A stretch of 64,000 bases of DNA, taken from positions 1 to 64,000 of the forward strand of contig JAUHXZ010000004.1 of the NCBI GenBank assembly GCA_030426725.1. The letters are read 5' to 3'. The translations under genes and the position numbers were made by a program. How positions within the stretch are numbered: position 1 is the first letter of the stretch; each line of letters starts with the position of its first letter. Positions 30,547 through 40,833 of the stretch are shown here, piece after piece. This DNA is from Actinomycetes bacterium. GTDB lineage: Bacteria > Actinomycetota > Actinomycetes > Propionibacteriales > Propionibacteriaceae. The notes under the pieces were generated by a model. The model was not told the DNA's origin and searched no databases. It saw nothing but the letters and a program-made list of their open reading frames with translations.

Positions 30547-31253
30547 CAGATAACTCCAAACAGGACGGCCAGCGGCATGATCATGAAGCCGACGTACAGC
30601 ACGACGGCGACGATCCAGGCCAGCCCGTTGAGCACGGACGCGGCGCGGGAACTGGTGTTGCCGCCGAGCGTGGTGAACGCGCTCCAGAAGCCGTGGCGCA
30701 CGTGCATGACGACCAGCACCATGGCGACCGCGTACAGCGCGACCATCCACCACTGCTCAAAGCCCGCGACCACCATGGTGTGCGGCTCATCGGCGTTGCC
30801 ACCGAAGGAGCCGGGGATGATCGTGAACTGGATGAGGTGGAAGACCAGGAACACCGCGATGATGACGCCGCCCCAGCGCATCGTGCGCGCCGAGTAGGTC
30901 TGTGCCTTGGTCTTGCGGGTGACGTACTTGTCACCCTGCCGCGCGCGGGTGGCCAGGACCAGCGACGCGGCGGACCAGATGTGCAGGATCACGGAGAGGA
31001 CGAGGACGAACCGGAAGATCCAGATGAACCACCCGGCCGGGAGAACCGGATACAGGATGCCGCCGTCCTCGGTGGCGCCCTTGAGCCAGTGGGCGTAGTG
31101 GTCGAAGGCCTCGGGGCCCAGGAACAGCTTCAGGTTGCCGTACATGTGCATGAGCAGGAACGCGATCATGATGAGTCCGGTCACCGCCATGATGACCTTC
31201 TTCACCACCGTCGAACGCAACGCTCGTTGATGGAGGGTGAGAGTTGTTGCCAC
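30546..31253 (-). CDS. sdhC: Succinate dehydrogenase cytochrome b subunit (SdhC, diheme type)
   Basis: [38 protein letters not shown]; polytopic; directly upstream of sdhA. Confidence 0.9.
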
Positions 31254-31333
31254 GGGCTCACTCTAGCCAACGGGGGTGCCGGATGGGCGCCGGGGGTGGC
31301 AGTTACACAAACACGGATTCGGTAGGGCATTTA

Positions 31334-31351
31334 CGTGACGCAAACGTCACG
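31334..31351. promoter_or_regulatory. Perfect palindrome CGTGACG-caaa-CGTCACG, candidate operator upstream of sdhCAB
   Basis: Direct reading; 7-bp arms; lies about 80 bp upstream of sdhC and overlaps the trmD stop codon. Confidence 0.45.
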
Positions 31352-32054
31352 AAATCTCCCCTTCGAGGAGGTCGGGGCGCCGTTGCCGGGTGCGCTCCAG
31401 GGCCTGCTCGGCGCGCCACTCCGCGACCCGGCCATGATGTCCGCTGAGGAGCACGTCGGGCACCGCGCGCTCCCGCCACACCGGCGGCTTGGTGTAGTTG
31501 GGGTACTCGAGCAACCGGCTGTGCCCGGGGGCGTGCGACTCCTCGACGAGTGACTGCGGATTGCCGATCACCCCGGGCAGGAGGCGCACGACCGCCTCGA
31601 CGATCGCGAGGACCGCGACCTCGCCCCCGTTGAGTACGTAGTCGCCCAGCGACACCTCGATCAGCTCGTACGTGTCGGCGCAGTGGTCGATGACCCGCTG
31701 GTCGATACCCTCGTAGCGGCCGCAGGCGAACACGAGCCGCTGACGCTCCGCGAGTTCGTAGGCGAGTTCCTGGGTGAACGGACGGCCCGCCGGCGTCGGC
31801 ACGACGACCGTCATGGGGAGGCTCGACGCCTCCTCCAGCGCGTCGAGGGCCTCACCCCAGGGCTCGGGCTTCATCACCATGCCCGCTCCCCCGCCGTAGG
31901 GGGTGTCGTCGGTGGTGTGGTGCCGGTCGTGCGTCCAGGCACGCAGGTCGTGGACCTGGAGGTCGACGATCCCGCCCTGGATGGCCTTGCCGACGAGGCT
32001 CAGGCTCAGCGGAGCAAAGTAGTCCGGGAAGATGCTGACGATGTCGAGCCTCAT
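31347..32054 (-). CDS. trmD: tRNA (guanine-N1-)-methyltransferase
   Basis: [61 protein letters not shown]. Confidence 0.95.
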   Translation of the reverse strand: MRLDIVSIFPDYFAPLSLSLVGKAIQGGIVDLQVHDLRAWTHDRHHTTDDTPYGGGAGMVMKPEPWGEALDALEEASSLPMTVVVPTPAGRPFTQELAYELAERQRLVFACGRYEGIDQRVIDHCADTYELIEVSLGDYVLNGGEVAVLAIVEAVVRLLPGVIGNPQSLVEESHAPGHSRLLEYPNYTKPPVWRERAVPDVLLSGHHGRVAEWRAEQALERTRQRRPDLLEGEIS

Positions 32055-32575
32055 CCGAGGTCCTCCAGCAGCCCGCCGACGTCGGCGAGGCGGAGGTGCG
32101 CCGCGTCGAGGTCTACCTCGGGGACCAGGGCGGAGACGAACGGGACCAGCCGCTCCCCGTCCGGGGTGTCGATCCGCAGCACCTCCTGCGCCGGAAGGTG
32201 CAGGACCTCCGCCACCGCGCCGACCTCGCGGCCCGTGTGGTCGAGGACGGTCAGGCCGACGAGCTGGCGATCGAAGTACTCGTCGGGCTCGCTGGGGACC
32301 TCGTCCGCCGGGACCTCGACGGTGATGAGCTTGCCGGTCAGCTGCTCGACGGCCGTCCGGTCCGGGTGACCCGCGAGCGCGACCATGAGCCGCCCACGGT
32401 TCCAGCGCACGCGCGTCAGCTTCACGGGCCGCCCGTCGATCATGACCGACGCCCCCTCGACGAACCGCCTCGCGGGCTCGTCGGTGCGGATGTCGACGAA
32501 GACGTCGCCCTTGATGCCGTGAGCGCGGCCGACCCGGCCCACCGTGACCTCGAGCAGTTCACTCACCGGCCCCAA
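32051..32575 (-). CDS. rimM: Ribosome maturation factor RimM
   Basis: [47 protein letters not shown]; overlaps trmD start. Confidence 0.93.
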   Translation of the reverse strand: MGPVSELLEVTVGRVGRAHGIKGDVFVDIRTDEPARRFVEGASVMIDGRPVKLTRVRWNRGRLMVALAGHPDRTAVEQLTGKLITVEVPADEVPSEPDEYFDRQLVGLTVLDHTGREVGAVAEVLHLPAQEVLRIDTPDGERLVPFVSALVPEVDLDAAHLRLADVGGLLEDLG

Positions 32576-32604
32576 CTCCCTCCACGAAATGCCTCGATAT
32601 GCGC

Positions 32605-32638
32605 GATGCCCCGGACTCCAGCGGGAGCCCGGGGCATC
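32605..32638 (-). terminator. Inverted repeat between khpA and rimM
   Basis: GATGCCCCGG (32605-32614) / CCGGGGCATC (32629-32638), perfect 10-bp arms. Confidence 0.6.
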
Positions 32639-32649
32639 ATCGACGGGGA

Positions 32650-32898
32650 TCAGCGCCGACGGGGACGGTCCACGTCCACGAAGTCGACGCGGACGTTCTC
32701 CTTGCCGGCGAGCGCCGTGATGACGGTACGCAGCGCCTTGGCGGTGCGTCCCTGGCGCCCGATGACCTTGCCGACGTCGTCCGGGTGCACCCGGACCTCG
32801 AGCAGGCGACCCCGCCGGAGGTCCTTGTCCTTGACGGTCACGTCATCGGGGTTCGACACGATCCCGGCGACCAGGTGTTCGAGCGCCTCGGCAAGCAC
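32650..32898 (-). CDS. khpA: KH-domain RNA-binding protein KhpA
   Basis: LEVRVHPDDVGKVIGRQGRTAKALRTVITALAGKENVRVDFVD; between rpsP and rimM. Confidence 0.92.
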   Translation of the reverse strand: MLAEALEHLVAGIVSNPDDVTVKDKDLRRGRLLEVRVHPDDVGKVIGRQGRTAKALRTVITALAGKENVRVDFVDVDRPRRR

Positions 32899-32900
32899 GA

Positions 32901-33344
32901 TCAGGCCTCTTCGGCAGGAGCCTCGGCGGGCGCCTCAGCGGCCACGTCGGCGGGGGCCTCGGCGGCCTTCTTCCTGGCCTTGGAGATGGCGGGAGCGGTG
33001 GCGTCGCTGTCCTCGGCGAGGGCCTTGGCGAACTCCGCCTCGCGGTCGCGGCGCTCGGGCTGGGGGTCGATGCCGGCAGGCGTCGTGTCGCCGGAGAACT
33101 TCTGCCAGTCCCCGGTGCGCTTGAGGATGGCCACGACGGCCTCGGTCGGCTGGGCGCCGACGGACAGCCAGTACTGTGCGCGCTCGGAATCGACGCGGAT
33201 CACCGAGGGATCGTTCTTCGGGTGGTAGATGCCGATCTCTTCGATGGCCTTGCCGTCACGCTTGGCGCGCGAATCGATCACGATGATGCGGTAGTGGGGC
33301 GAGCGAATCTTGCCGAGCCGCTTGAGGCGAATCTTGGTTGCCAC
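32901..33344 (-). CDS. rpsP: 30S ribosomal protein S16 with Ala/Glu-rich C-terminal extension
   Basis: [47 protein letters not shown]; start GTG 33344 rather than ORF-track 33587. Confidence 0.94.
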   Translation of the reverse strand: MATKIRLKRLGKIRSPHYRIIVIDSRAKRDGKAIEEIGIYHPKNDPSVIRVDSERAQYWLSVGAQPTEAVVAILKRTGDWQKFSGDTTPAGIDPQPERRDREAEFAKALAEDSDATAPAISKARKKAAEAPADVAAEAPAEAPAEEA

Positions 33345-33541
33345 TTGTGTGGGTTCTCCTGTTGCTGAAAGTCTGACTGCAGACGTGTCTGGACGGACCA
33401 TGCACAGACGCGTGGGGCACGTTGCGCGTGAAACCTCTGGGTCCTCGTCGCCCGGTTGAGAGGGTCCGGGCAAAGAGGTGCATCGGACATTGTGCCAGAC
33501 GGCTCCGCCGCGCCCCAAACGCCGCACGTAGGATCGACGGC

Positions 33542-33886
33542 GTGAACATCTCCGAGGACCGGTTCGAGGCGCTTGTCGAGGAGGCACTCGACCAGCTGCC
33601 GGAACCGCTGCTGCATGGCCTCGATAATCTCATCTTCGTCGTGGAGGAGGAACCCGAGGACGGTTCGGACTCCCTCGGCTGGTACGAGGGCACCTCGCTC
33701 ACGGAACGGGACCAGTACGGCTACGGCCAGCTGCCGGACCGCGTCGTGCTGTTCCAGGGGCCGCTGACCCGGATGTGCACGGACGAGGACGAGCTCTACG
33801 ACGAGATCTGGATAACGCTGGTGCACGAACTCGGCCACTACCACGGGATCGAGGAGGCGGACCTCCACCGCCTCGGCTGGGGCTGA
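33542..33886 (+). CDS. Metallopeptidase family protein (zincin-like, PF06262-type)
   Basis: FVVEEEP...[16 protein letters not shown]...[23 protein letters not shown]; HExxHxxGxxE motif. Confidence 0.85.
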   Translation: MNISEDRFEALVEEALDQLPEPLLHGLDNLIFVVEEEPEDGSDSLGWYEGTSLTERDQYGYGQLPDRVVLFQGPLTRMCTDEDELYDEIWITLVHELGHYHGIEEADLHRLGWG

Positions 33887-33888
33887 CC

Positions 33889-35076
33889 TCAGCCGCACAC
33901 CGTCGACGAGTCGCCGGCGTAGGCCAGAGGCTGCGACGCCCCGCAGAACCCGGCGCTCACCTCGGGACGCACACCGGCCCCCTGCACGACCGCGGGCGCG
34001 ACCCCGAACGGCCTCTCCACACCCAGCCACACCTCGAGAACGCTTGGCGGCCGGATCGCCTCGACCCTCGTGTCGTCCGGGTCGAGACCCGCCGCTTCCG
34101 CCGCGTGCCGGAAGAACTCGTCGCGGCCCATCACCGCATCGATGAGGCCGAACTCCTCGGCGCGGTCGGTGCCGTACAGGTGCGCGCCCATGCTCTCGCG
34201 GATCGTCGCCGCGTCGATGCCCCGGTGGTCGGAGACGTAGGAGACGAAGGCGTCGTACTCGGTGGCCAGATTCTCCTGGTAGATATCGCGCTCTTCGTCG
34301 GTCATCGGCCGGTAGGGGTTGCCGAAGTCCTTGCCCTCCCCTTCGGTGAGGTACTCCGAGGAAATGCCCCCGGTCGTGGTGACCCCGGACTCGAGGAGGC
34401 TTCCGGAGGTGGCAACGACGCCGTCGTAGTACTGGAACGGGCCGAAGATGACGCCGATGGACCCGATCATCGAGCCGTGGTCGGCGATGATCTCGTCGGC
34501 GGAAGCGGTGGCGTACACGCCTCCGGAGGCCGACATGGAGGTCACGTGGACCAGGACCGGCTGCCCGGTGCGCTCCCGGTAGCGCTCGACGGCGTCGCCG
34601 ATGGCGCGCGAGCCTGCGATCGTTCCACCCGGGGTGTTGACCAGCAGCACGACACCCGACGCGTCCTCGGCGGTCAGCGAATCGAGCTGGTCGGCCACTT
34701 CGTAGCCGTAGGTGCCCGCGCTGAGGAGGGCCCCGTCAGAGGAGCCGGCCAGGATGGTGCCCGACACCGGAACCGCGCGCAGGACCTGGGAGCCGCCGCC
34801 CCACACGGTGGACAGGGCGGTGGTCGCCGTCCCGGTCGCGGTGCCGACGAGCGCCAGCGAGCCGACGATCATCAGGGCGCCGGTCACGGCGACCGTCACG
34901 ATCATCGCGATCCCGAGCCCCAGTCCGAACCCGGTGCCCAGCCCGAAGCCACGGGAGAAGTGTCCGCCGCCCCCGGGTCGCGGGGGCGGGGTCGGGGACG
35001 GCGGGGCCTGGACCGGGGCCGGTCGAGCGCGGTCACCCGCGTCCGGCGGCGGGTAGTCGGGCCGTTCGTCGCTCAT
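33889..35076 (-). CDS. Signal peptide peptidase SppA-like S49 protease
   Basis: VVLLVNTPGGTIAGSRAIGDAVERYRERTGQPVLVHVTSMSASGGVYATASADEIIADHGSMIGSIGVI; start reset to 35076. Confidence 0.85.
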   Translation of the reverse strand: MSDERPDYPPPDAGDRARPAPVQAPPSPTPPPRPGGGGHFSRGFGLGTGFGLGLGIAMIVTVAVTGALMIVGSLALVGTATGTATTALSTVWGGGSQVLRAVPVSGTILAGSSDGALLSAGTYGYEVADQLDSLTAEDASGVVLLVNTPGGTIAGSRAIGDAVERYRERTGQPVLVHVTSMSASGGVYATASADEIIADHGSMIGSIGVIFGPFQYYDGVVATSGSLLESGVTTTGGISSEYLTEGEGKDFGNPYRPMTDEERDIYQENLATEYDAFVSYVSDHRGIDAATIRESMGAHLYGTDRAEEFGLIDAVMGRDEFFRHAAEAAGLDPDDTRVEAIRPPSVLEVWLGVERPFGVAPAVVQGAGVRPEVSAGFCGASQPLAYAGDSSTVCG

Positions 35077-35122
35077 GCGAGCCTCCTCGGGTTGGCGCCC
35101 GGCACGGCGGTGCGCGGGGTGG

Positions 35123-36190
35123 TCAGGCGATGACGCGGCCGCGCAGCACCAGGGCGCGGGGGCGGCGCAGCGTCGTGAGGTCGACGCGCGGGTCGGCGTC
35201 CAGGACGATGAGATCGGCGCCGGCCCCGGGGGTGAGCACGTCGGCGCCCAGCCAGGCGCGGGCCCGCCAGCTCGCCGCCCCGAGAGCGTACTCGGCGCCG
35301 GCGATCGCGGCGATCCGGTCGATCTCGTCGCGGACGCGGCCGTGCTCGACAACGGTCCCCGCGTCGGTGCCGGTGTAGATGTCGATGCCGGCGTCGATGG
35401 CCGCGCCGATGGTCTGCTCGCGGCGGGCGTACAGGTCCATCATGTGCGTGAAATAGCGGGGGAACTTCTCCTCCGCCGGGCCTGCGTAGAACGGGAACTT
35501 GTCGAGGTTGATCATCGTCGGCACGAGCGCAGTGCCGCGCTCGGCCATCATGGAGATGCCCTCGTCGGACAGGCCGGTGCCGTGCTCGATGCAGTCGATC
35601 CCCGCGGCCACGAGTTCGTGGACGGACTCCTCGGCGAAGCAGTGGGCGGTAACCCGGGCCCCCTCCTCGTGGGCGGCCGCGATGGCCTGTGCGGCGATCT
35701 CCTTCGGCCAGAGGGCGGTGAGGTCCCCCGCCTTCCGGTCGATCCAGTCCCCGACGAGCTTGACCCAGCCGTCGCCGGACCGCGCCTCGTGGCGGACCTG
35801 CTCGACGAGCTGGTCCGGCTCGACCTCCGCGGCCAGGTTACGGATGTAGCGCTTGGGGCGGGCGATGTGGCGACCGGCTCGGACCAGCAGCGGCAACGCG
35901 GCGTCGTCCTGCACCCAGCGGGTGTCCGACGGCGACCCCGCGTCGCGGACCAGCATGGTGCCCGCCGCCAGGTCCTGCAGGGCCTGCGCCCTGGTGCGCT
36001 CCTGGCTGATGGCGCCCTCGGGCCCCAGTCCGAGGTGGCAGTGCGCGTCGACCAGGCCCGGCAGGACCCAGCAGTCCGTGGCGAGCGTCTCGGCCCCCGC
36101 CACCGGTTCGTCGTGCAGCACGCCGCCGTCGATCCACATGTCGACCGGCTCGGCGCCGGGAAGGAAGACGCCCTTGAGGTGGAGTGCCAC
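35123..36190 (-). CDS. Amidohydrolase family protein
   Basis: WVLPGLVDAHCHLGLGPEG; VTAHCFAEESVHELVAAGIDCIEHGTGL; YTGTDAGTVVEHGR. Confidence 0.85.
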   Translation of the reverse strand: MALHLKGVFLPGAEPVDMWIDGGVLHDEPVAGAETLATDCWVLPGLVDAHCHLGLGPEGAISQERTRAQALQDLAAGTMLVRDAGSPSDTRWVQDDAALPLLVRAGRHIARPKRYIRNLAAEVEPDQLVEQVRHEARSGDGWVKLVGDWIDRKAGDLTALWPKEIAAQAIAAAHEEGARVTAHCFAEESVHELVAAGIDCIEHGTGLSDEGISMMAERGTALVPTMINLDKFPFYAGPAEEKFPRYFTHMMDLYARREQTIGAAIDAGIDIYTGTDAGTVVEHGRVRDEIDRIAAIAGAEYALGAASWRARAWLGADVLTPGAGADLIVLDADPRVDLTTLRRPRALVLRGRVIA

Positions 36191-36198
36191 GTCGCCCC

Positions 36199-37743
36199 CT
36201 AGAACTTCGGCTTGTTGTCGTTGAACATCTTCTGCAGGTCCGGCGGCAACTGGAAGTCGTCCATGGTCTCCGGCGCCTGTTTCTGGCCCGCCTGCTTCTG
36301 GGCGGCCTGGCGCTGCGCGACCTGGGTACGGACGCCCTTAGGCCCCTTGCGCTGCTGCTTCTTCTGCTGCTTCTTCTGCTGCGGCCGGCGCGCACCGGGC
36401 ATCGGCGGCATCCCGGGCATGCCTCCCATCCCGGGCATGCCTCCGCCTGCCATCGACTCCATCATCTTGCGCGCCTCGACGAAGCGGGTGACGAGCTTGT
36501 TGACGTCGGAGACCTGCATGCCGGAGCCCTTCGCGATCCTGGCGCGCCGCGACCCGTTGAGGATGGACACGTCGTCGCGCTCCGCGGGCGTCATCGACTG
36601 GATGATGGCCTCGATGCGGTCGATCTCGCGCTCGTCGATCTCGTTGATCGCATCCTTGAACTGGCCCGCGCCCGGGAGCATGCCGAGGATCTTCGACATC
36701 GGCCCCATCTTGCGCAACTGCTGCATCTGGGAGAGGAAGTCCTGCAGGCCGAACTTGTTCTTGCCCGCCAGCTTCTCGGCGGCCGCCCGCGACTGCTCCG
36801 CGTCGAAGGTCTTCTCGGCCTGTTCGATGAGCGTGAGGACGTCTCCCATGCCCAGGATGCGCGAGGCCATCCGGTCCGGGTGGAACATGTCGAAGTCGGC
36901 CAGACCCTCGCCGCTGGAGGCGAACATGATGGGGCGGCCCAGCACGCGGGCGATCGACAGCGCCGCACCGCCGCGGGCGTCGCCGTCGAGCTTGGTGAGG
37001 ACGACCCCGTCCACGCCCACACCCTCGTCGAAGGCCTTGGCGGTGTTGACTGCGTCCTGGCCGATCATGGCGTCGACGACGAACAGCGTCTCGTGGGGCC
37101 CGACGGCGGCCTTGATGTCGGCGGCCTGCTGCATCAGTTCCTGGTCGATGCCGAGCCGGCCGGCCGTGTCGACGATGACGACGTCGTAAAGCTTGGTCTG
37201 CGCGTGCGTCACCGCGTCGCGGGCAACCGCGACCGGGTCCCCCACGCCATTACCCGGTTCGGGCGCGAACACGTGGACCCCGGCGCGCTCGCCGACGACC
37301 TGCAGCTGGTTGACGGCGTTGGGCCGCTGGAGGTCCGCCGCCACGAGCAGCGGCGTGTGCCGTTCGGCCTTCAGCCAGGCCGCGAGCTTGCCGGCGAGCG
37401 TCGTCTTGCCGGCGCCCTGGAGGCCCGCGAGCATGATGACCGTCGGCGGGTTCTTCGCGAACCGTACGGGCCGCGCCTCGCCGCCCAGGATCTCGACGAG
37501 TTCCTCGTTGACGAACTTGATGATCTGCTGCGACGGGTTCAGCGCCTTGGACAGCTCCGCGTCGAGGGCGCGCGCCTTGACGGCGGCGACGAACTCCTTG
37601 ACGACGCCCAGGTTGACGTCCGCCTCCAGCAGCGCGATGCGGATCTCGCGCATGGTGGAATCGATGTCTGCCTCGGTGAGCCGTCCCTTGGACCGCAGCC
37701 CCTTGAACACCGACGACAATCGGTCCTGCAACGTGTCGAACAC
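36199..37743 (-). CDS. ffh: Signal recognition particle protein
   Basis: VFDTLQDRLSSVFKGLRSKGRLTEADID; GLQGAGKTTLAGKLAAWLK; DTAGRLGIDQELM; Met-rich M domain GSGMQVSDVNKLV; GTG start 37743. Confidence 0.95.
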   Translation of the reverse strand: MFDTLQDRLSSVFKGLRSKGRLTEADIDSTMREIRIALLEADVNLGVVKEFVAAVKARALDAELSKALNPSQQIIKFVNEELVEILGGEARPVRFAKNPPTVIMLAGLQGAGKTTLAGKLAAWLKAERHTPLLVAADLQRPNAVNQLQVVGERAGVHVFAPEPGNGVGDPVAVARDAVTHAQTKLYDVVIVDTAGRLGIDQELMQQAADIKAAVGPHETLFVVDAMIGQDAVNTAKAFDEGVGVDGVVLTKLDGDARGGAALSIARVLGRPIMFASSGEGLADFDMFHPDRMASRILGMGDVLTLIEQAEKTFDAEQSRAAAEKLAGKNKFGLQDFLSQMQQLRKMGPMSKILGMLPGAGQFKDAINEIDEREIDRIEAIIQSMTPAERDDVSILNGSRRARIAKGSGMQVSDVNKLVTRFVEARKMMESMAGGGMPGMGGMPGMPPMPGARRPQQKKQQKKQQRKGPKGVRTQVAQRQAAQKQAGQKQAPETMDDFQLPPDLQKMFNDNKPKF

Positions 37744-37871
37744 GGATATGAGCCCTTCGCTGACGACTGATCCGGACCAGGATACCTGGGAATCCAGCCC
37801 TCGCCCGTGCCGAGGGGCCGCCACCGGTAGGCTCCATACGCAATCTGCTCCCGTGAGGAGGAACCACACCA

Positions 37872-39404
37872 ATGAGGATCGGCTTCCCCGACGAGGCCCC
37901 GGAGACCCGCGTCGCGGCCACCCCCGCGACCGTCGCCGCGCTGACGAAGCTGGGCTACGACGTCCTGGTCGAGGCCGGCGCCGGAGCGCGCTCGGCCATG
38001 CCCGACGCCGCCTACGCCGAGGCCGGGGCGACGGTCACCGGCACCGACGAGGTGTGGGCCGCGGACATCATCGCCATGGTCGGCGAACCTGACGAGGCGG
38101 AGCGGTCCCGGCTGAGACCCGGGCAGATGGTCGTCGGCTTCCTGCACCCCCGCACGGGCACCGACCTGATCGAGGCGCTGGCCGCCCGCGGGGTGACCGC
38201 GCTGTCCATGGACATGGTGCCGCGCATCTCCCGGGCACAGAGCCTCGACGCACTCAGTTCCATGGCCAACATCGCCGGCTACCGGGCGGTCATCGAGGCC
38301 GGGCACGCGTTCGGGCGGTTCTTCACCGGGCAGGTCACCGCCGCGGGCAAGGTCCCGCCGGCGAAACTGTTCGTCATCGGAACCGGCGTCGCCGGCCTGG
38401 CCGCGATCGGCACCGCCGTCGGCCTCGGCGCGCAGGTGACCGCCACCGACGTGCGCCCCGAGACGGCCGAGCAGGTCGAGTCGATGGGCGCGAGCTTCGT
38501 CAAGGTAGCCGACGTCGACCAGGGTCCCTCGAGCGACGGCTACGCCCGCGATACGGGCGCCGACTACGCGGCGAAGGCCGCCGAGCTGTACGCCCGGCAG
38601 GCCGCCGAGGTGGACATCATCGTCACCACCGCCGCCATCCCGGGCCGACCGTCGCCGAAGCTCATCACCGCCGACATGGTGGCGAGCATGAAGCCCGGCA
38701 GCGTGATCGTCGACCTGGCCGCGTCCGGCGGCGGCAACTGCGAACTCACCCGGCCCGGCGAGACCTACACGACCGACGGCGGGGTGACGATCGTCGGGTA
38801 CACCGATCTCGCGAGCCGTCTCCCGGGGCAGGCGTCCCAGCTCTACGGCACCAACATCGTCAACCTGATGAAGCTGCTCACTCCCGGCAAGGACGGCGAG
38901 GTCGCACTCGACCTGGAGGACGTGGTCCACCGGCAGATGACGGTGGTGCACGACGGCGAGGTGACCTTCCCTCCCCCGCCCATCGAGGTGTCGAAGGCCC
39001 CGGCCGCCGCCTCCCCTGCGCCGGTCCCGGCCCCGGCCCCCGAGACGGCGGCGCCGCCGGACCAGTGGTCCAGGTTCCGGCAGGTCGCGATGCTCGTCGC
39101 CGCGTGGCTGGTGCTGTCGCTGGTCCTCCCCGGCGGGTTTCTCACCAGCATCCTCGTGTTCGGCCTGGCCTGCGTCGTGGGTTACTACATCATCTGGGGG
39201 GTGGAGCCAGCCCTCTACACACCGCTGATGAGCGTCTCGAACGCCGTGTCGGGCATCACCATCGTCGGCGCCATCACGCAGCTGACCTCCCCGGTGCTCG
39301 CCGTCCAGATCATCGCCTTCGTCGCGATCCTGCTGGCCGGGACGAACTGCGTCGGCGGTTTCGCCGTCACCAACCGCATGCTCGCCATGTTCAAGAGGAG
39401 CTGA
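37872..39404 (+). CDS. pntA: NAD(P) transhydrogenase subunit alpha (alpha1-alpha2 fused)
   Basis: [37 protein letters not shown]...[25 protein letters not shown]-terminal TMs; SD GAGGAGG. Confidence 0.93.
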   Translation: MRIGFPDEAPETRVAATPATVAALTKLGYDVLVEAGAGARSAMPDAAYAEAGATVTGTDEVWAADIIAMVGEPDEAERSRLRPGQMVVGFLHPRTGTDLIEALAARGVTALSMDMVPRISRAQSLDALSSMANIAGYRAVIEAGHAFGRFFTGQVTAAGKVPPAKLFVIGTGVAGLAAIGTAVGLGAQVTATDVRPETAEQVESMGASFVKVADVDQGPSSDGYARDTGADYAAKAAELYARQAAEVDIIVTTAAIPGRPSPKLITADMVASMKPGSVIVDLAASGGGNCELTRPGETYTTDGGVTIVGYTDLASRLPGQASQLYGTNIVNLMKLLTPGKDGEVALDLEDVVHRQMTVVHDGEVTFPPPPIEVSKAPAAASPAPVPAPAPETAAPPDQWSRFRQVAMLVAAWLVLSLVLPGGFLTSILVFGLACVVGYYIIWGVEPALYTPLMSVSNAVSGITIVGAITQLTSPVLAVQIIAFVAILLAGTNCVGGFAVTNRMLAMFKRS

Positions 39405-39408
39405 CGAA

Positions 39409-40830
39409 GTGCTGTCCAACATCGTCCTCGGCGGCTACATCGCCGCCGCCCTGCTGTTCGTGCTCGCTATCGTCGGGCTGGGCAGGCAGGACACGGCGCG
39501 CAGCGGAAACGCTTACGGCATCCTCGGCATGAGCCTCGCCGTCATCGCCACTGCGGTCCACACGTTCACCTCGGAGTGGAACACGCTCGGCTTCGTCCTG
39601 CTGGTCGTCGCCGTCGTGATCGCGTTCACCGTCGGGCTGACGTACTCGAGCCGCGTGGCCATGACCGGGCTGCCCGGACTGGTGGCGCTGTTCAACGCGT
39701 TCGGCGGCCAGGCCTCCGCCGCGGTCGGCATCAACTCGGCGCTGGGCGTCGACACCTATGAGTCGTTCAACGAGCAGTTGGTACACGGTGTCACCGTGTG
39801 GGCGGCGGTCGTCATCGGATCGCTCACCTTCGCCGGATCGCTCATCGCATTCGGCAAGTTGGGGGGCAGGGTCACGTCCCGGCCGGTGGTTCTCAAGGCC
39901 CGTTGGCTCGTGATGGGTCTGCTCGGCACCGGCCTCGTCGGGTCCCTCGTCTGGTACATGCTCGCGCCGTCGATCTGGCCCCTGGTCATCGCGCACCTCC
40001 TCGGCTACGTCTTCGGCGTCCTCATGGTGCTGGCCATCGGCGGCGCGGACATGCCGGTGGTCGTGAGCTTCCTCAACTCGTTCTCCGGCTGGGCCGGGGC
40101 CCTGTCCGGCTTCGCGATCGGCTCCGACCTCCTGGTCGTGGCGGGCACGATCGTCGGGATGTCCGGCATCATCCTGTCGATCGTCATGGCGCGGGGCATG
40201 AACCGCTCGATCAGGAACGTGCTGCTGGGCGGGTTCGGCACGGCGGACTCCACCGGCTCCGCCGTCGCGGTGCTCGACGCGGACGGCAATCCACGCCAGG
40301 CCGTTAGCGTGGACGCGTCCGACGTGGCCGCGTGGCTGCTCGAGGCCGACAGCGTCATCATCGCCCCGGGATACGGCATGGCCGTCGCGCAGGCCCAGCA
40401 CCCCGTCGCGGAACTGACCCGCCGGCTCATCGAACAGGGCAAAACCGTGCGCTTCGCGATCCACCCGGTCGCCGGACGGCTGCCCGGCCACATGAACGTG
40501 CTCCTGGCGGAGGCCCGGGTGCCCTACGACATCGTCCTCGAGATGGACGAGATCAACGCCGACTTCCCGAGCACCGATGTGGTCCTCGTCATCGGCGCCA
40601 ACGACACCGTCAATCCCGCGGCCATGGAGCCCGGATCGCCCATCTCGGGCATGCCGGTCCTCCACGTCTGGGAGGGGCATCGCGTGGTGGTGTTCAAGCG
40701 CTCGATGGCCGCCGGGTACTCGGGTGTGGAGAACCCGTTGTTCTTCCACGAGAACACGGCCATGCTGTTCGGCGACGCCAAGGCCAGCGCCGAGACGCTC
40801 GTGACGGCTGTCGGGACCGCGAAGGTCTGA
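39409..40830 (+). CDS. pntB: NAD(P) transhydrogenase subunit beta
   Basis: [73 protein letters not shown]. Confidence 0.94.
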   Translation: MLSNIVLGGYIAAALLFVLAIVGLGRQDTARSGNAYGILGMSLAVIATAVHTFTSEWNTLGFVLLVVAVVIAFTVGLTYSSRVAMTGLPGLVALFNAFGGQASAAVGINSALGVDTYESFNEQLVHGVTVWAAVVIGSLTFAGSLIAFGKLGGRVTSRPVVLKARWLVMGLLGTGLVGSLVWYMLAPSIWPLVIAHLLGYVFGVLMVLAIGGADMPVVVSFLNSFSGWAGALSGFAIGSDLLVVAGTIVGMSGIILSIVMARGMNRSIRNVLLGGFGTADSTGSAVAVLDADGNPRQAVSVDASDVAAWLLEADSVIIAPGYGMAVAQAQHPVAELTRRLIEQGKTVRFAIHPVAGRLPGHMNVLLAEARVPYDIVLEMDEINADFPSTDVVLVIGANDTVNPAAMEPGSPISGMPVLHVWEGHRVVVFKRSMAAGYSGVENPLFFHENTAMLFGDAKASAETLVTAVGTAKV

Positions 40831-40833
40831 CGG

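Noticed and set aside
36352-36384. Microsatellite-like TGCTGCTTCTTC repeat
   Set aside because: Explained by the Lys/Gln-rich tail of Ffh (KKQQKKQQ) within the coding sequence.
36184-37770. 528-aa plus-strand ORF opposite ffh
   Set aside because: Antisense to ffh; no plausible domain.
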